DNA from: Deltaproteobacteria bacterium
GTDB taxonomy: Bacteria; Myxococcota_A; UBA9160; UBA4427
DNA: 64,000 nt
Direction: 5' to 3'
Assembly (NCBI GenBank): GCA_019310975.1
Contig: JAFDDH010000014.1
Location: 1-64,000 of the forward strand
This document shows positions 37,960 to 46,655 of this stretch, piece after piece; position 1 is the first letter of the stretch; each line of letters starts with the position of its first letter. A program made the position numbers and the translations under genes. The notes below the pieces were generated by a model. That model was not told the DNA's origin, did not search any database, and saw only the letters and a list, made by a program, of their open reading frames with translations.

Positions 37960-39981
37960 CTACTGGCCGCGATCGGCCGCGAGGCGGGCGGCCTCCCAGC
38001 GCCAGATCAGCTCGTCCAGCTCTGGGTCCGGTCCGGCCGAGACCGCGGGCCGCAGCGCAGCGGCCGGGTCCTGCTCGTCGGCCATGCGGCCGCTTGTGAA
38101 GTCGTAGCTGACCACACGATCGAGACCGCGTAGGGCGATCACCTCGGGGCGCTCGAGGCTCGGGGCGTACTGCAGGATCCGCCGCGACGGATCCGGGACG
38201 AAGCGCGGAATCGGTGGGCCGTCACCACGCTCGAGCGGCAGGTTGCGTCGCAGCAACCCACGCACGTCCGTCACAGCGAGCGGAACGGTCCACTCCCCCC
38301 CAATCCCCCACACGATGAAGGGAACGCGTGTCTCCAACCCGTCGACGGTCTGGCCATGCCCGAGGCGCCCCCGTTCGTAGAGACCCTCGCCGTGATCGGC
38401 CAGGACGAGCACGGCATGATCGGCTCCACCAATCGCCTCGCGAAACGCCACAGTGGTGCGCTCACAGGCGCGGTCCACGTTCGCCGCCGCGTTCGCGTAA
38501 CCCTCCCGCACGCGCTCGGCCCGGCGCATGCGAATCTCCCCGCGTTCGAGCGGCGGCGCACCGAGGATGTCGTCGAGCTCGTCGTGCACATAGGGGAAGT
38601 GGGTATCGACGATGTTGACGTAGAGGAAGAGCGGCGCCCCAGCGTCGTATTCGTCCAGATACGCCTCCACCCGCTCGAGCAGGACCTTCCACGATACCTG
38701 TAGGCTCACGGGCGTTGTGGAGCGGGACGAACGGCGATCCATGTCGAAGCGCGCGTGGTAGAAGTGATCGGCCCGCTCGACCCCAAGCACGGCCTGACTC
38801 TTCCCATAGGACTCGTCCTGCCCCGAGAAGTGGGCGACGCGGTAGCCCTTGGCCTTGAAGTCGTCGATCAGCGACGAGTCGCCCGCGCGCTGTTCCACGC
38901 GCCCACCGAAGAGCTGTGAACGCGACTGCAGGGTCCAGGCGGCATGCGCGTAGGCGTGAGACGTGGAGCCGCCCGCGTCGGCAAGCCGGTTGAGAAAGGG
39001 CGTGATCTCGCGCCCCTCCAGCTCTTGACCGATCAGATCCTCACGAAAGCTCTCGAGATAGAGGAGCAGCACGTGTGGCCGGGGTCCGTGCAGGTCCAGG
39101 GGTGCACGAACCCGATCGAAGATCGCGTGCGCGGAACTGAGATCGCCGCCGAGACCATTCTCGTCCACCCCGTTGTCGACGATCTCACGCGCGTAGGGGT
39201 GACGGCTGCCATCGAAGGGAGCCGGATCCCGGACGGACGAAAGGGGACCGAAGCCGTCGCCATCCACATCCGCTGCGAACGCGAGTACCCAGGTGGTGAC
39301 GATGTCGGCGCTCTTGCGCTCGAGCCCGTAGCGCAGCTGCGCAGCCGTCGGGCCCGGCAGGCGCGTGAGAAGCGCGACCATCAGCAGAATCGAGCCCCCC
39401 GCCGCGACGGAAAGCCAGGGGCGCGGCAGGTCGAGCAGTCGGCTCCACCGCGGGTACCGGGCCTCGAGCCGAGCTGGAAGCGCCGTGCCGACGAGAATCG
39501 CGACCAACGCCAACGCGGCCATCGAGATCCACAGCAGCGAGGTCCCGCTCACGAGCTCGCCCACCATCGACGAGCTGCTGCTGACCGAAATGTGACTCAG
39601 CAAGGCGATGTTGAACATATCTCCGGCCACCGCGTAGACGTTGTAGCGGTAGGCGGCCAGCAGAGCGGGAAGCCAGGCGCCGACCATCAGCAGCACCCAC
39701 CAGGCCCGTGACCCGCGCATGCCGGAGGTGCGAACCAGCGGAGCCAGCAGCCCCCAGAGCAGCAGCAGCAGTGCTGCATCGACCGTGAGGGACAGACCCA
39801 CGAAGACCGGAAGCAGCCAGAGGGACTCCAGCACGACGGAATTGAAACCGTCGGTAAAGAAGCCGGTGCCCAAGGAGAGCAGCGCCATCTCCACCGCGGT
39901 CGGTACGCAGGCGGCGAGCCCCAGCCCCAGCAGCCAACGCGGCACACTTCCGGCTCGCTGCGTCGCGCTCAAGGGCTGCAC
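37960..39981 (-). CDS. membrane-anchored sulfatase (LTA synthase-like)
   Basis: N-terminal multi-TM; LLLYLESFREDLIGQELEGREITPFLNRLAD; ADHGEGLYERGRLGHGQTV; proposed GTG start 39981. Confidence 0.85.
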   Translation of the reverse strand: MQPLSATQRAGSVPRWLLGLGLAACVPTAVEMALLSLGTGFFTDGFNSVVLESLWLLPVFVGLSLTVDAALLLLLWGLLAPLVRTSGMRGSRAWWVLLMVGAWLPALLAAYRYNVYAVAGDMFNIALLSHISVSSSSSMVGELVSGTSLLWISMAALALVAILVGTALPARLEARYPRWSRLLDLPRPWLSVAAGGSILLMVALLTRLPGPTAAQLRYGLERKSADIVTTWVLAFAADVDGDGFGPLSSVRDPAPFDGSRHPYAREIVDNGVDENGLGGDLSSAHAIFDRVRAPLDLHGPRPHVLLLYLESFREDLIGQELEGREITPFLNRLADAGGSTSHAYAHAAWTLQSRSQLFGGRVEQRAGDSSLIDDFKAKGYRVAHFSGQDESYGKSQAVLGVERADHFYHARFDMDRRSSRSTTPVSLQVSWKVLLERVEAYLDEYDAGAPLFLYVNIVDTHFPYVHDELDDILGAPPLERGEIRMRRAERVREGYANAAANVDRACERTTVAFREAIGGADHAVLVLADHGEGLYERGRLGHGQTVDGLETRVPFIVWGIGGEWTVPLAVTDVRGLLRRNLPLERGDGPPIPRFVPDPSRRILQYAPSLERPEVIALRGLDRVVSYDFTSGRMADEQDPAAALRPAVSAGPDPELDELIWRWEAARLAADRGQ

Positions 39982-40610
39982 ACCTGCTCCAGCTCGAGGA
40001 AGACCTGCGCCAGCCAGTCGGTGCTGATCGCTTGCCTTGCTTGCACCCACTTCGGTAGCACGAAGCTCTCGGCCACCACGAGCGTGACCGGCTCGGGCGC
40101 CGAGAAGGGATGGGCGATCGCCCGCGCCAACGCACTTCGCCACGGGCTCTTTACTGGATCGCCGCCCAGTAGGTAGACCCACGCGACGATATAGGGATCG
40201 AATTGGCTCTCGCGGGAGCGCACATGAATTGGGATCTCAGTGTCGCCGGCTGGCTGCGTGATCAGCTTGGCCGAGTCGTCCACGAGCTCGTAGACGCGCG
40301 TGAACTGATGGGGCTCGGTGATGAAGGGGGCGAGGTCATGCGTCCTCATCAGCCGCGCGAGCATCGGCTGGTCGCTGGCACCCGGCGTCTCGAATGTGGC
40401 GCTCATCCAGTCGAAAACACCGCGGTCCTCGGCTGTGTCTCCGTACTTGAGCTTGTCAGCGCGCGCGAAGGCCGGGATCGTCCGAACGTCGGCCGGCCGC
40501 ACACAGGGATCCCGCTCCCACTCTGCGAGCCGGAGATAGAGGACGGGCACGGCCGCACACGCGATCAGCACGCATGCAACACGGAGCACGAGGCGATCCC
40601 GGCCCGTCAT
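39969..40610 (-). CDS. exosortase-adjacent single-TM protein of unknown function
   Basis: ATG at 40610 overlaps the exosortase stop (ATGA); MTGRDRLVLRVACVLIACAAVPVLYLRLAEWERDP. Confidence 0.75.
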   Translation of the reverse strand: MTGRDRLVLRVACVLIACAAVPVLYLRLAEWERDPCVRPADVRTIPAFARADKLKYGDTAEDRGVFDWMSATFETPGASDQPMLARLMRTHDLAPFITEPHQFTRVYELVDDSAKLITQPAGDTEIPIHVRSRESQFDPYIVAWVYLLGGDPVKSPWRSALARAIAHPFSAPEPVTLVVAESFVLPKWVQARQAISTDWLAQVFLELEQVCSP

Positions 40611-41716
40611 GCGAGCGCTGCTTCCGGATGTCGGCCGTCCAGCCACCACCGGGTTCCGGCGACGATCGCCATCACGGCCCAGAAGACGGCGATCCCCGAG
40701 ATGCCGTGGATCGGCGAGTGCATCCATGGAATGCCCCAGAACTGTGTCCCGCCGAGGATGAACGCCACGCGCAGGCTGTTGAGGACAACGGTCAGCGGCC
40801 AAGTGGCCAGGGTGAGGAGTGCAATCATTCGCCACGCCCCAGCGCCGGCTCGCCAGCCCACGATCAGCACCAGGAGCAGCGCGGAGTAAAGGGTCGAGAG
40901 GCCACTGCAGTTGAGCGAGACACCGAAAGTCGAACCCGACAAGGCGAAGAGCGTCTGGTGGCGGAAGACGTCCATGCCCAGGAGATCCACGATGCGCTCG
41001 GCCAGGAGCGACGAGGTCGACGCCAGCGCGAGCGCGTCCGTCCAACCCTCGGCGATCGGCAGCAGGAAGACGAGCAGGCTGAGCGGATAGGCGATGCGAC
41101 GCGTCGCCGGCAGGCCCAGGACGAGCAGGCAGAGTCCCGGAACCAAGAGCATGAGTCCGAGTGCGCCCACGTAGCCAGTGCGCGCGCTCGCATCGATCCA
41201 GGAGAGAAGCACGCCGGGGAAGAGAAAGAGCAGCGCCCAGCCTGGGCTCGGATGGCAATCGATCCCGGCGTGGCGCAGCTCCGAACGCGCCATTGTGAAG
41301 ATGATCAGAGGCAGGAAGAGCCCGTGACCGTTGCGCCAGATCGAGATCGTGTACTCGCTCCACAGCCACTCGAGCGTGGGCAGGGTCAGCAGCACGCCGA
41401 ACGCCGCGCAGAGCCAGCCCGCCAGGGGTACGCCGAGCTGCAGCGGGATCGGTGCGCGCCCGGCGGCGCGCGCTCGCAGCCTGCGGCGCACGAAGACCAC
41501 GCCAATCGCGACCAGCACCCCTCCGACCAGGGACGGAATCAGCCTGGATCCGCTGGTATGTGGACTCGCCGCAGCCAGCGCTCCAATGACGAGTGCCCAG
41601 CGCGTGTCGGGCGCTCGCACGATCTCGCTTGCGGACATCAACTTCCCGCTCACCACCCCACCCCAAAGGCTCGACAATATCAGGACCGGGTCTCCCCAGT
41701 CCAGCAAATTCCACAT
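40607..41716 (-). CDS. exosortase/archaeosortase family transmembrane protease-transpeptidase
   Basis: SLNCSGLSTLYSALLL (Cys), VVLNSLRVAFIL (Arg), MHSPIHGISG (His) on consecutive TM segments. Confidence 0.88.
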   Translation of the reverse strand: MWNLLDWGDPVLILSSLWGGVVSGKLMSASEIVRAPDTRWALVIGALAAASPHTSGSRLIPSLVGGVLVAIGVVFVRRRLRARAAGRAPIPLQLGVPLAGWLCAAFGVLLTLPTLEWLWSEYTISIWRNGHGLFLPLIIFTMARSELRHAGIDCHPSPGWALLFLFPGVLLSWIDASARTGYVGALGLMLLVPGLCLLVLGLPATRRIAYPLSLLVFLLPIAEGWTDALALASTSSLLAERIVDLLGMDVFRHQTLFALSGSTFGVSLNCSGLSTLYSALLLVLIVGWRAGAGAWRMIALLTLATWPLTVVLNSLRVAFILGGTQFWGIPWMHSPIHGISGIAVFWAVMAIVAGTRWWLDGRHPEAALA

Positions 41717-41910
41717 TCCGCACGGCTAGTTGCAGGCTCGTGAAGAGTCTCTTGCCCCGCCGGGAATCAAGCGACGAATCGGCCGGCGCGGAGTGAAATG
41801 GCTGCCACCGCCGGGGGGGGCGACGTGCCTCGAAGTGGCCCGCTGCAGACACAGCGGACCGGTATTCTCAACCGGACTCACATCCAAGCCACGCACGACG
41901 AGGAGAGCTC

Positions 41911-42732
41911 GTGTCCTACGAAACGCTCGACCTGAAGATCGAGGGCCAGCTCGCCTGGCTGACGCTGAACCGACCCGACGCCCTCAACAGCATGAGCCGA
42001 AAGCTCGTGGACGAGCTGCGCGACTTCTTCGGCGAGCTGCCGCAGCGGCGCGACATCCGGGTCGTGGTGTTGCGCGGTGCGGGACGTGCGTTCTGCGCCG
42101 GACTCGATTTGAAGGAGACCGCGCAGCCGCACGACGCGGCGAAGCAGGGCGGCGGCGCGCTCGGCCGACCATCCGACGGCCTGCGGCTGCAGCGACGCAT
42201 CAGCGAGCTGCCAATCATGATGCGCCGTGCCCCGCAGCCCATCATCGCCTGCGTGCAGGGGGCCGCGTGCGGGGGCGGCTTCGCGCTGGCCCTCGCATCG
42301 GACGTTCGCCTGGCGGGCGAGTCGGCGCGCATGAACGCCGCCTTCATCAAGATCGGCCTCTCGGCCTGCGATATCGGTGTCAGCTACTTCCTGCCACGGC
42401 TCGTGGGCGCGTCGCTGGCGTCCGAGCTGCTGCTCACGGGGCGCTTCATCGAGGCCGAGCGCGCGCTGGCCACCGGGCTGGTCTCGAAGGTCGTGCCCGA
42501 TGACCGACTCGAGGAGGAGGCTCGCGCGCTCGCAAACGAGATGCTCCAGACCTCGCCGCTGGGCCTGCGTCTCACCAAGGAGTGTCTCGATATGAGCCTC
42601 GACGCGGGCAGCCTCGAAGCTGTGATCGCGATGGAGGATCGCAACCAGATCCTCTGCACACAGACACAGGACATGATGGAGGGCGTGATGGCCTTCCTGA
42701 GCAAGCGCGAGCCGAAGTACACCGACAGCTGA
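41911..42732 (+). CDS. enoyl-CoA hydratase/isomerase family protein
   Basis: LAWLTLNRPDALNSMS; RVVVLRGAGRAFCAGLDLKE; VQGAACGGGFALALASDVRLA. Confidence 0.95.
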   Translation: MSYETLDLKIEGQLAWLTLNRPDALNSMSRKLVDELRDFFGELPQRRDIRVVVLRGAGRAFCAGLDLKETAQPHDAAKQGGGALGRPSDGLRLQRRISELPIMMRRAPQPIIACVQGAACGGGFALALASDVRLAGESARMNAAFIKIGLSACDIGVSYFLPRLVGASLASELLLTGRFIEAERALATGLVSKVVPDDRLEEEARALANEMLQTSPLGLRLTKECLDMSLDAGSLEAVIAMEDRNQILCTQTQDMMEGVMAFLSKREPKYTDS

Positions 42733-42758
42733 GCGAGACCGGCCTCGGTCGAGACGTC

Positions 42759-42784
42759 GGAGGGCGGGCGATCGCCCCCCCTCC
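42759..42784. terminator. terminator-like hairpin between convergent genes
   Basis: ggagggcgggcgatcgccccccctcc, imperfect GC-rich palindrome followed by C/T-rich tract. Confidence 0.55.
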
Positions 42785-42807
42785 CTCCCTCCCCCCCCCG
42801 ACGAGGC

Positions 42808-44346
42808 TCAATCCTCGAAATCGACCTCGTCCGCTTCAATCAGGACGTCGAGGCGTAGCGGGTCCGCGTCCTTGTCGACTGCCTTCACGATGCGGTCGGT
42901 CCGAATCGCGGAAAAGAACTCATCCTCGGTCATCGGGCCGTCGAGCGAGTCGCGGTACGCGGTGCCCGAGTGGATCGGGATGGGCTGATCCAGGATGTCG
43001 AACGCCCTGGGATTCGGATCGGTGGCGAAGAATGTCACGGGACCGCGGAGCACGACATCGTCTTCCGGCTCATCGCGCCTGATCCGGCTCGCGAGAACGG
43101 CGCCGGGCCCCGCCTCGCCGCCTTCGACCCTGAGCCAATCACCCGCCTCGATGTCCTCGAAGCGGAAGTTCGGAAGCTCGTCGTCACGCTCGTCCCTCAG
43201 CTCCGTGTGGCCATCGGCGCGCACAAGGATCTCCAAGATCACGAGCGTGCGCGCCGCGCCGTCGACCGACGTCACGGCGGCCCGGATGCGCACGGAGTCC
43301 TCGTCGTCCTCGTCCTCGCGCTCGATCTCATCGGCCAAGAGCACGCCGCCCGAGAGCGATCCCTCCACCTCCAGCTGAAGACCCTCGACGATGACCAGTC
43401 CCGGCGGATCGAGGGTGGGATTCGAGGAGGCGTCCACGCGCACACCCGCAACGTCGAAGTCGATCTGACTCCTCACGCGGGTCACGATGCCCTCGAGCTC
43501 GACGTCGTCGGAGTCCTCGGCGCCGAGCCCGCCGTCCTCGCGCTCGATCCGGCTGGCGTCGAGCTCGTCGGACCGGCGCAAGGTTCCCTTCACCTCCACG
43601 AAGAGACCATCCGAGAGCTCGCTCTCGTCGGCAAGGTCTTCGAACTCGGTGTCGCCCTCCGCGGGAGGGTCGCTCACGACGTAGCGGACAAAGATGGGGC
43701 CCAGCGAGAAGCTTTTGTTGGCGAGATCGAGGTTGGTGATCGTCCCCTTGAGCTCCGCCTCCGTGGCGCCCGGAAGGAACGTGCCCTTCAGCTCCACGCG
43801 CGTGGCACGAATTCCGCCGGACTCGTCCACGAAGCCACTCACCTCGACGACATCGTCGTCGGCCAGGCCCTCGTAGGTCGCGCCGTCGTCGAAGTGCGTG
43901 AAGCCCAGCTCGATCGTCACAGGGACGCCCAGGATCTCGAACTCGCGGATGCCAGGCATCCCGTCCTGGATGTTCTCGATCGGCCCCTCGATGCTGTCGT
44001 CAAAGCTCACCGTCGTGGCGTTGCCGCTCAGCCCGTCCGACGAACGCCTGCCCTCGATGCGCACCACCATGCCCAGGCTCAGATCGGTCTCGCTCGCCGA
44101 CGTGTCGCCGTCGATCTCGATGCTCGCGCCGCCGAGCTCCCACTCGACACCGTTCACGAAGATGCTGCCGAACGCCGTGATCGAGCCCTGGCTGATACCC
44201 GTCCCGCTCATCCCGCCGGTGGCCGCAAAGTCGCCGCCCTCCACGCACGAGAGCGAGAGGGCGAGCGCCAGCGCGAGCCCGGTCGCGCTCAGGCGGGAGC
44301 AGATCGGCCTCGATCGCACTCGGTCGATTCCGTATTCGTCAGTCAT
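42808..44346 (-). CDS. DUF5666 repeat lipoprotein
   Basis: ALALSLSCVEGGDF lipobox; SQGSITAFGSIFVNGVEWELGGASIEIDGD and several OB-like repeats. Confidence 0.8.
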   Translation of the reverse strand: MTDEYGIDRVRSRPICSRLSATGLALALALSLSCVEGGDFAATGGMSGTGISQGSITAFGSIFVNGVEWELGGASIEIDGDTSASETDLSLGMVVRIEGRRSSDGLSGNATTVSFDDSIEGPIENIQDGMPGIREFEILGVPVTIELGFTHFDDGATYEGLADDDVVEVSGFVDESGGIRATRVELKGTFLPGATEAELKGTITNLDLANKSFSLGPIFVRYVVSDPPAEGDTEFEDLADESELSDGLFVEVKGTLRRSDELDASRIEREDGGLGAEDSDDVELEGIVTRVRSQIDFDVAGVRVDASSNPTLDPPGLVIVEGLQLEVEGSLSGGVLLADEIEREDEDDEDSVRIRAAVTSVDGAARTLVILEILVRADGHTELRDERDDELPNFRFEDIEAGDWLRVEGGEAGPGAVLASRIRRDEPEDDVVLRGPVTFFATDPNPRAFDILDQPIPIHSGTAYRDSLDGPMTEDEFFSAIRTDRIVKAVDKDADPLRLDVLIEADEVDFED

Positions 44347-45181
44347 TGTCTTGGTCATCCTCATCACGATCATCCTCGAAGTAGTAGATGCCGATCATTG
44401 CGCGCTTTGCGCCCGGCGACTCGGCGTCCGGCGCCACGTCGCGGTCGTGCCTGGCCATCTCGGTGTCGAACCGCTCCAGCAGCTTCTGCGCATCCCTGCG
44501 AACCAGTGCGCGGAGCTTGGGCAGGTAGTCGGCGGGAAGATTGTCGTAGGCGACCTTCCGCTGATAGAAGGGCTCCTGGTCGGGCCGCATGATGTTGTGG
44601 TCGATCGCCGCAATCAGGTCGGCCACATCGGTGCCCAGAATCGCGAGCTTCTCGCTCTCGTCCGAGTGCGGCACGTAGGCACGATCCAGTGGACGGATGC
44701 GACCGTCCTTGAGGCGCCCGACCGCGCCGACGCGGACCAGCTCGTCCAGCACGGCGCGCGCCGTCACGTCGGCGCCGTGCCGGCGCACCAGCCCGGTGAA
44801 GCTCGGACCCTTCTCCGCCTCGAAGGGAAGCGAGGCCGGCGCCCCGCGACCGTCGAGGAAGTCGGGGTCCCGCGCCCATGCGCTCAGCACCCGCGCCGCC
44901 CGATTGACGCGGGAGCGATCCCGCCAGGCGTTCTCGGGATCCTGCACCGAGAGCATGCGGCCGACCTCCTTGCGGGTCAGGCCCGTGAGCAGCGAGATGC
45001 GGGAGGCCGTTTGCTTGCGACCCTCCACGATGAAGTCGCGCTGCGCCACGTCCACGTAGGCCCGCTTGAGCACCGCCACCATCTCGCCACAGGCCAGTCC
45101 CCGCTCGAGCGCCAGCCGCACCAGCGGCCGCAGCAGCGTGAAGAGGGCCCCCTCGAGAGGATTGCGTGATCGATTCGGCAT
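44339..45181 (-). CDS. DUF6502 family protein
   Basis: NPLEGALFTLLRPLVRLALERGLACGEMVAVLKRAYVDVAQRDF...RISLLTGLTRKEVGRML; 8-nt overlap with start of DUF5666 gene. Confidence 0.82.
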   Translation of the reverse strand: MPNRSRNPLEGALFTLLRPLVRLALERGLACGEMVAVLKRAYVDVAQRDFIVEGRKQTASRISLLTGLTRKEVGRMLSVQDPENAWRDRSRVNRAARVLSAWARDPDFLDGRGAPASLPFEAEKGPSFTGLVRRHGADVTARAVLDELVRVGAVGRLKDGRIRPLDRAYVPHSDESEKLAILGTDVADLIAAIDHNIMRPDQEPFYQRKVAYDNLPADYLPKLRALVRRDAQKLLERFDTEMARHDRDVAPDAESPGAKRAMIGIYYFEDDRDEDDQDND

Positions 45182-45182
45182 T

Positions 45183-45218
45183 CTTGGGAATTCTGTCCCA
45201 AGTTTATCCAGAAGTCAA
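45183..45218 (-). promoter_or_regulatory. candidate sigma-70 promoter with palindromic operator over the -10
   Basis: minus strand TTGACT-N17-CAGAAT (45218..45190); perfect 7-bp inverted repeat CTTGGGA-N6-TCCCAAG at 45183-45202. Confidence 0.6.
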
Positions 45219-45451
45219 CCCCGGGCCCAGACCGCCGATCGAACGCCGCAGCAGCGGCAGCCCGGCCGGAAGTGCCATGCCGAGAGCGACGCGCACAAGG
45301 AGGCGGACTCACCCAAGACCTTCACCACGATCGGGAAGATGCGGTCGCCAAGCATCGCGTCCGCGACGGTGAGTGGTGAGCCGAGGACCTGAGCCTCGCC
45401 GCCGAGCCGGCGGCGGCGGCGGACTCTGCGAGAGCTTCGGCTCGAGACAGG

Positions 45452-45808
45452 CTAGAAAGGCGGATCCTCGTCGAAGGGCGGTGGTCCATCCGGCGGCGGC
45501 GGATCATCGCCTGGCGGCCCCGCCTCGGCTTGCTGAATCGTCCACACGTCGAGGCTGGTGAAGTAGCGGACCTCGCCCGACGGGCTCGTCCACTCGCGGC
45601 CGCGCAAGCTGAACTCCACCTTGACGGCATCACCGACCGAGAAGCCGTCGAGGGCCTCGCAGCGGTCCCCCGTCAGCTGGAACTGCACGTACTGCGGGTA
45701 GCGCGGGTTGTCAGCGAGCTCGACGACGAAGTCGCGCTTGCGGAAGCGCTCCGTCTTCTGCTCGGTGTCCATGATCGCGTGGAGCCGTCCCGTGGTATCG
45801 AAGCCCAT
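45452..45808 (-). CDS. DUF3127 domain-containing protein (OB-fold, SSB-like)
   Basis: KRDFVVELADNPRYPQYVQFQLTGDRCEALDGFSVGDAVKVEFSLRGREW, Pro/Asp-rich acidic tail ending PPFDEDPPF. Confidence 0.78.
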   Translation of the reverse strand: MGFDTTGRLHAIMDTEQKTERFRKRDFVVELADNPRYPQYVQFQLTGDRCEALDGFSVGDAVKVEFSLRGREWTSPSGEVRYFTSLDVWTIQQAEAGPPGDDPPPPDGPPPFDEDPPF

Positions 45809-45847
45809 GCCGGAAGGATATCCCGATCAGAGCAGACTGACCAAGGC

Positions 45848-45870
45848 GCCCGGGCCACGTGGACCCGGGC
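45848..45870. terminator. terminator-like hairpin downstream of PspA-like gene
   Basis: gcccgggccacgtggacccgggc GC-rich inverted repeat. Confidence 0.45.
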
Positions 45871-45899
45871 ACCGATTCTCCGATTCGAGGCGGCTGGCC

Positions 45900-46655
45900 T
45901 CAGACTGCGGTCGCAGGCTCTGGCTCGATGTGGCTGATCGTATCGGCGGGCAGAGTATGGGCCAACAGCTCCTGCTTGAGCTGGTCGAGCTCGGAGCGAG
46001 CTGCCTCGCGACGGGCGTCGTCGCGAAACTCGCGCAGCTTATCCCGCATCGCCAGACCGTCTTCGCCAATCTCCTTGCTGAGCTCGCCCTGCATCGCGAT
46101 GCGCGAAATGTGCTCGCGAACGCTCTCGAGCGCGTCCATCTCGGCGTCGACGGAAAGCCCCTCGATCGCCACCTGCAGGCGCCGGCGCGCCTGCGCGTTG
46201 GCCAGCGTGGCCAGCATGCGACCCTTCTCGCGCACCAGTGAGCGAATCTCTTCGCGGAAGCGGACGAGGTTGCCCTTGGCCTCCTCGGCCTGCTCGCGCA
46301 CGTCGCCAAGCTCGTGCTCGGCGCGCTCGAGATCCTCGAAGAGCGCCTGCTTCTGGCTGATCAGGGTAATCGAGATCTCGTCCCGCCCGCGGCGGACCGC
46401 CTGGCGGACGTCGTCGTGCAGGCGCGCGATCTCGGCACGCCGCTCGTTGATCTCGGTCTCAAGCTTGTTCCGCATGTAGAGGATGCCGGCGACGGCTTCC
46501 TTCAGATCGCGGTACTGGCGCACCCGCTCGGCGATCGCCTGCTCGTAGACGACCTCGGGGCTCCGATGCTCCTTGTCGCGCACCCATCTGCCGAAGAGCC
46601 CACCGAGTAGGCTTCGAAGTCGGGTGAGCATGCCCGGACGGTTGTGGTAGCTCAT
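45900..46655 (-). CDS. PspA/IM30-like coiled-coil protein
   Basis: SPEVVYEQAIAERVRQYRDLKEAVAGILYMRNKLETEINERRAEIARLHDDVRQAVRRGRDE, fully helical. Confidence 0.72.
   Translation of the reverse strand: MSYHNRPGMLTRLRSLLGGLFGRWVRDKEHRSPEVVYEQAIAERVRQYRDLKEAVAGILYMRNKLETEINERRAEIARLHDDVRQAVRRGRDEISITLISQKQALFEDLERAEHELGDVREQAEEAKGNLVRFREEIRSLVREKGRMLATLANAQARRRLQVAIEGLSVDAEMDALESVREHISRIAMQGELSKEIGEDGLAMRDKLREFRDDARREAARSELDQLKQELLAHTLPADTISHIEPEPATAV

Noticed and set aside
40574-41743. 389-aa plus-strand ORF opposite the exosortase
   Set aside because: Charged, repeat-free shadow translation (EQRPAWARMAIDPG...) opposite a polytopic membrane protein with all catalytic motifs.
42970-44592. 540-aa plus-strand ORF opposite DUF5666
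   Set aside because: Antisense artefact; low-complexity His/Asp/Arg-rich translation, spans the DUF5666/DUF6502 gene junction.
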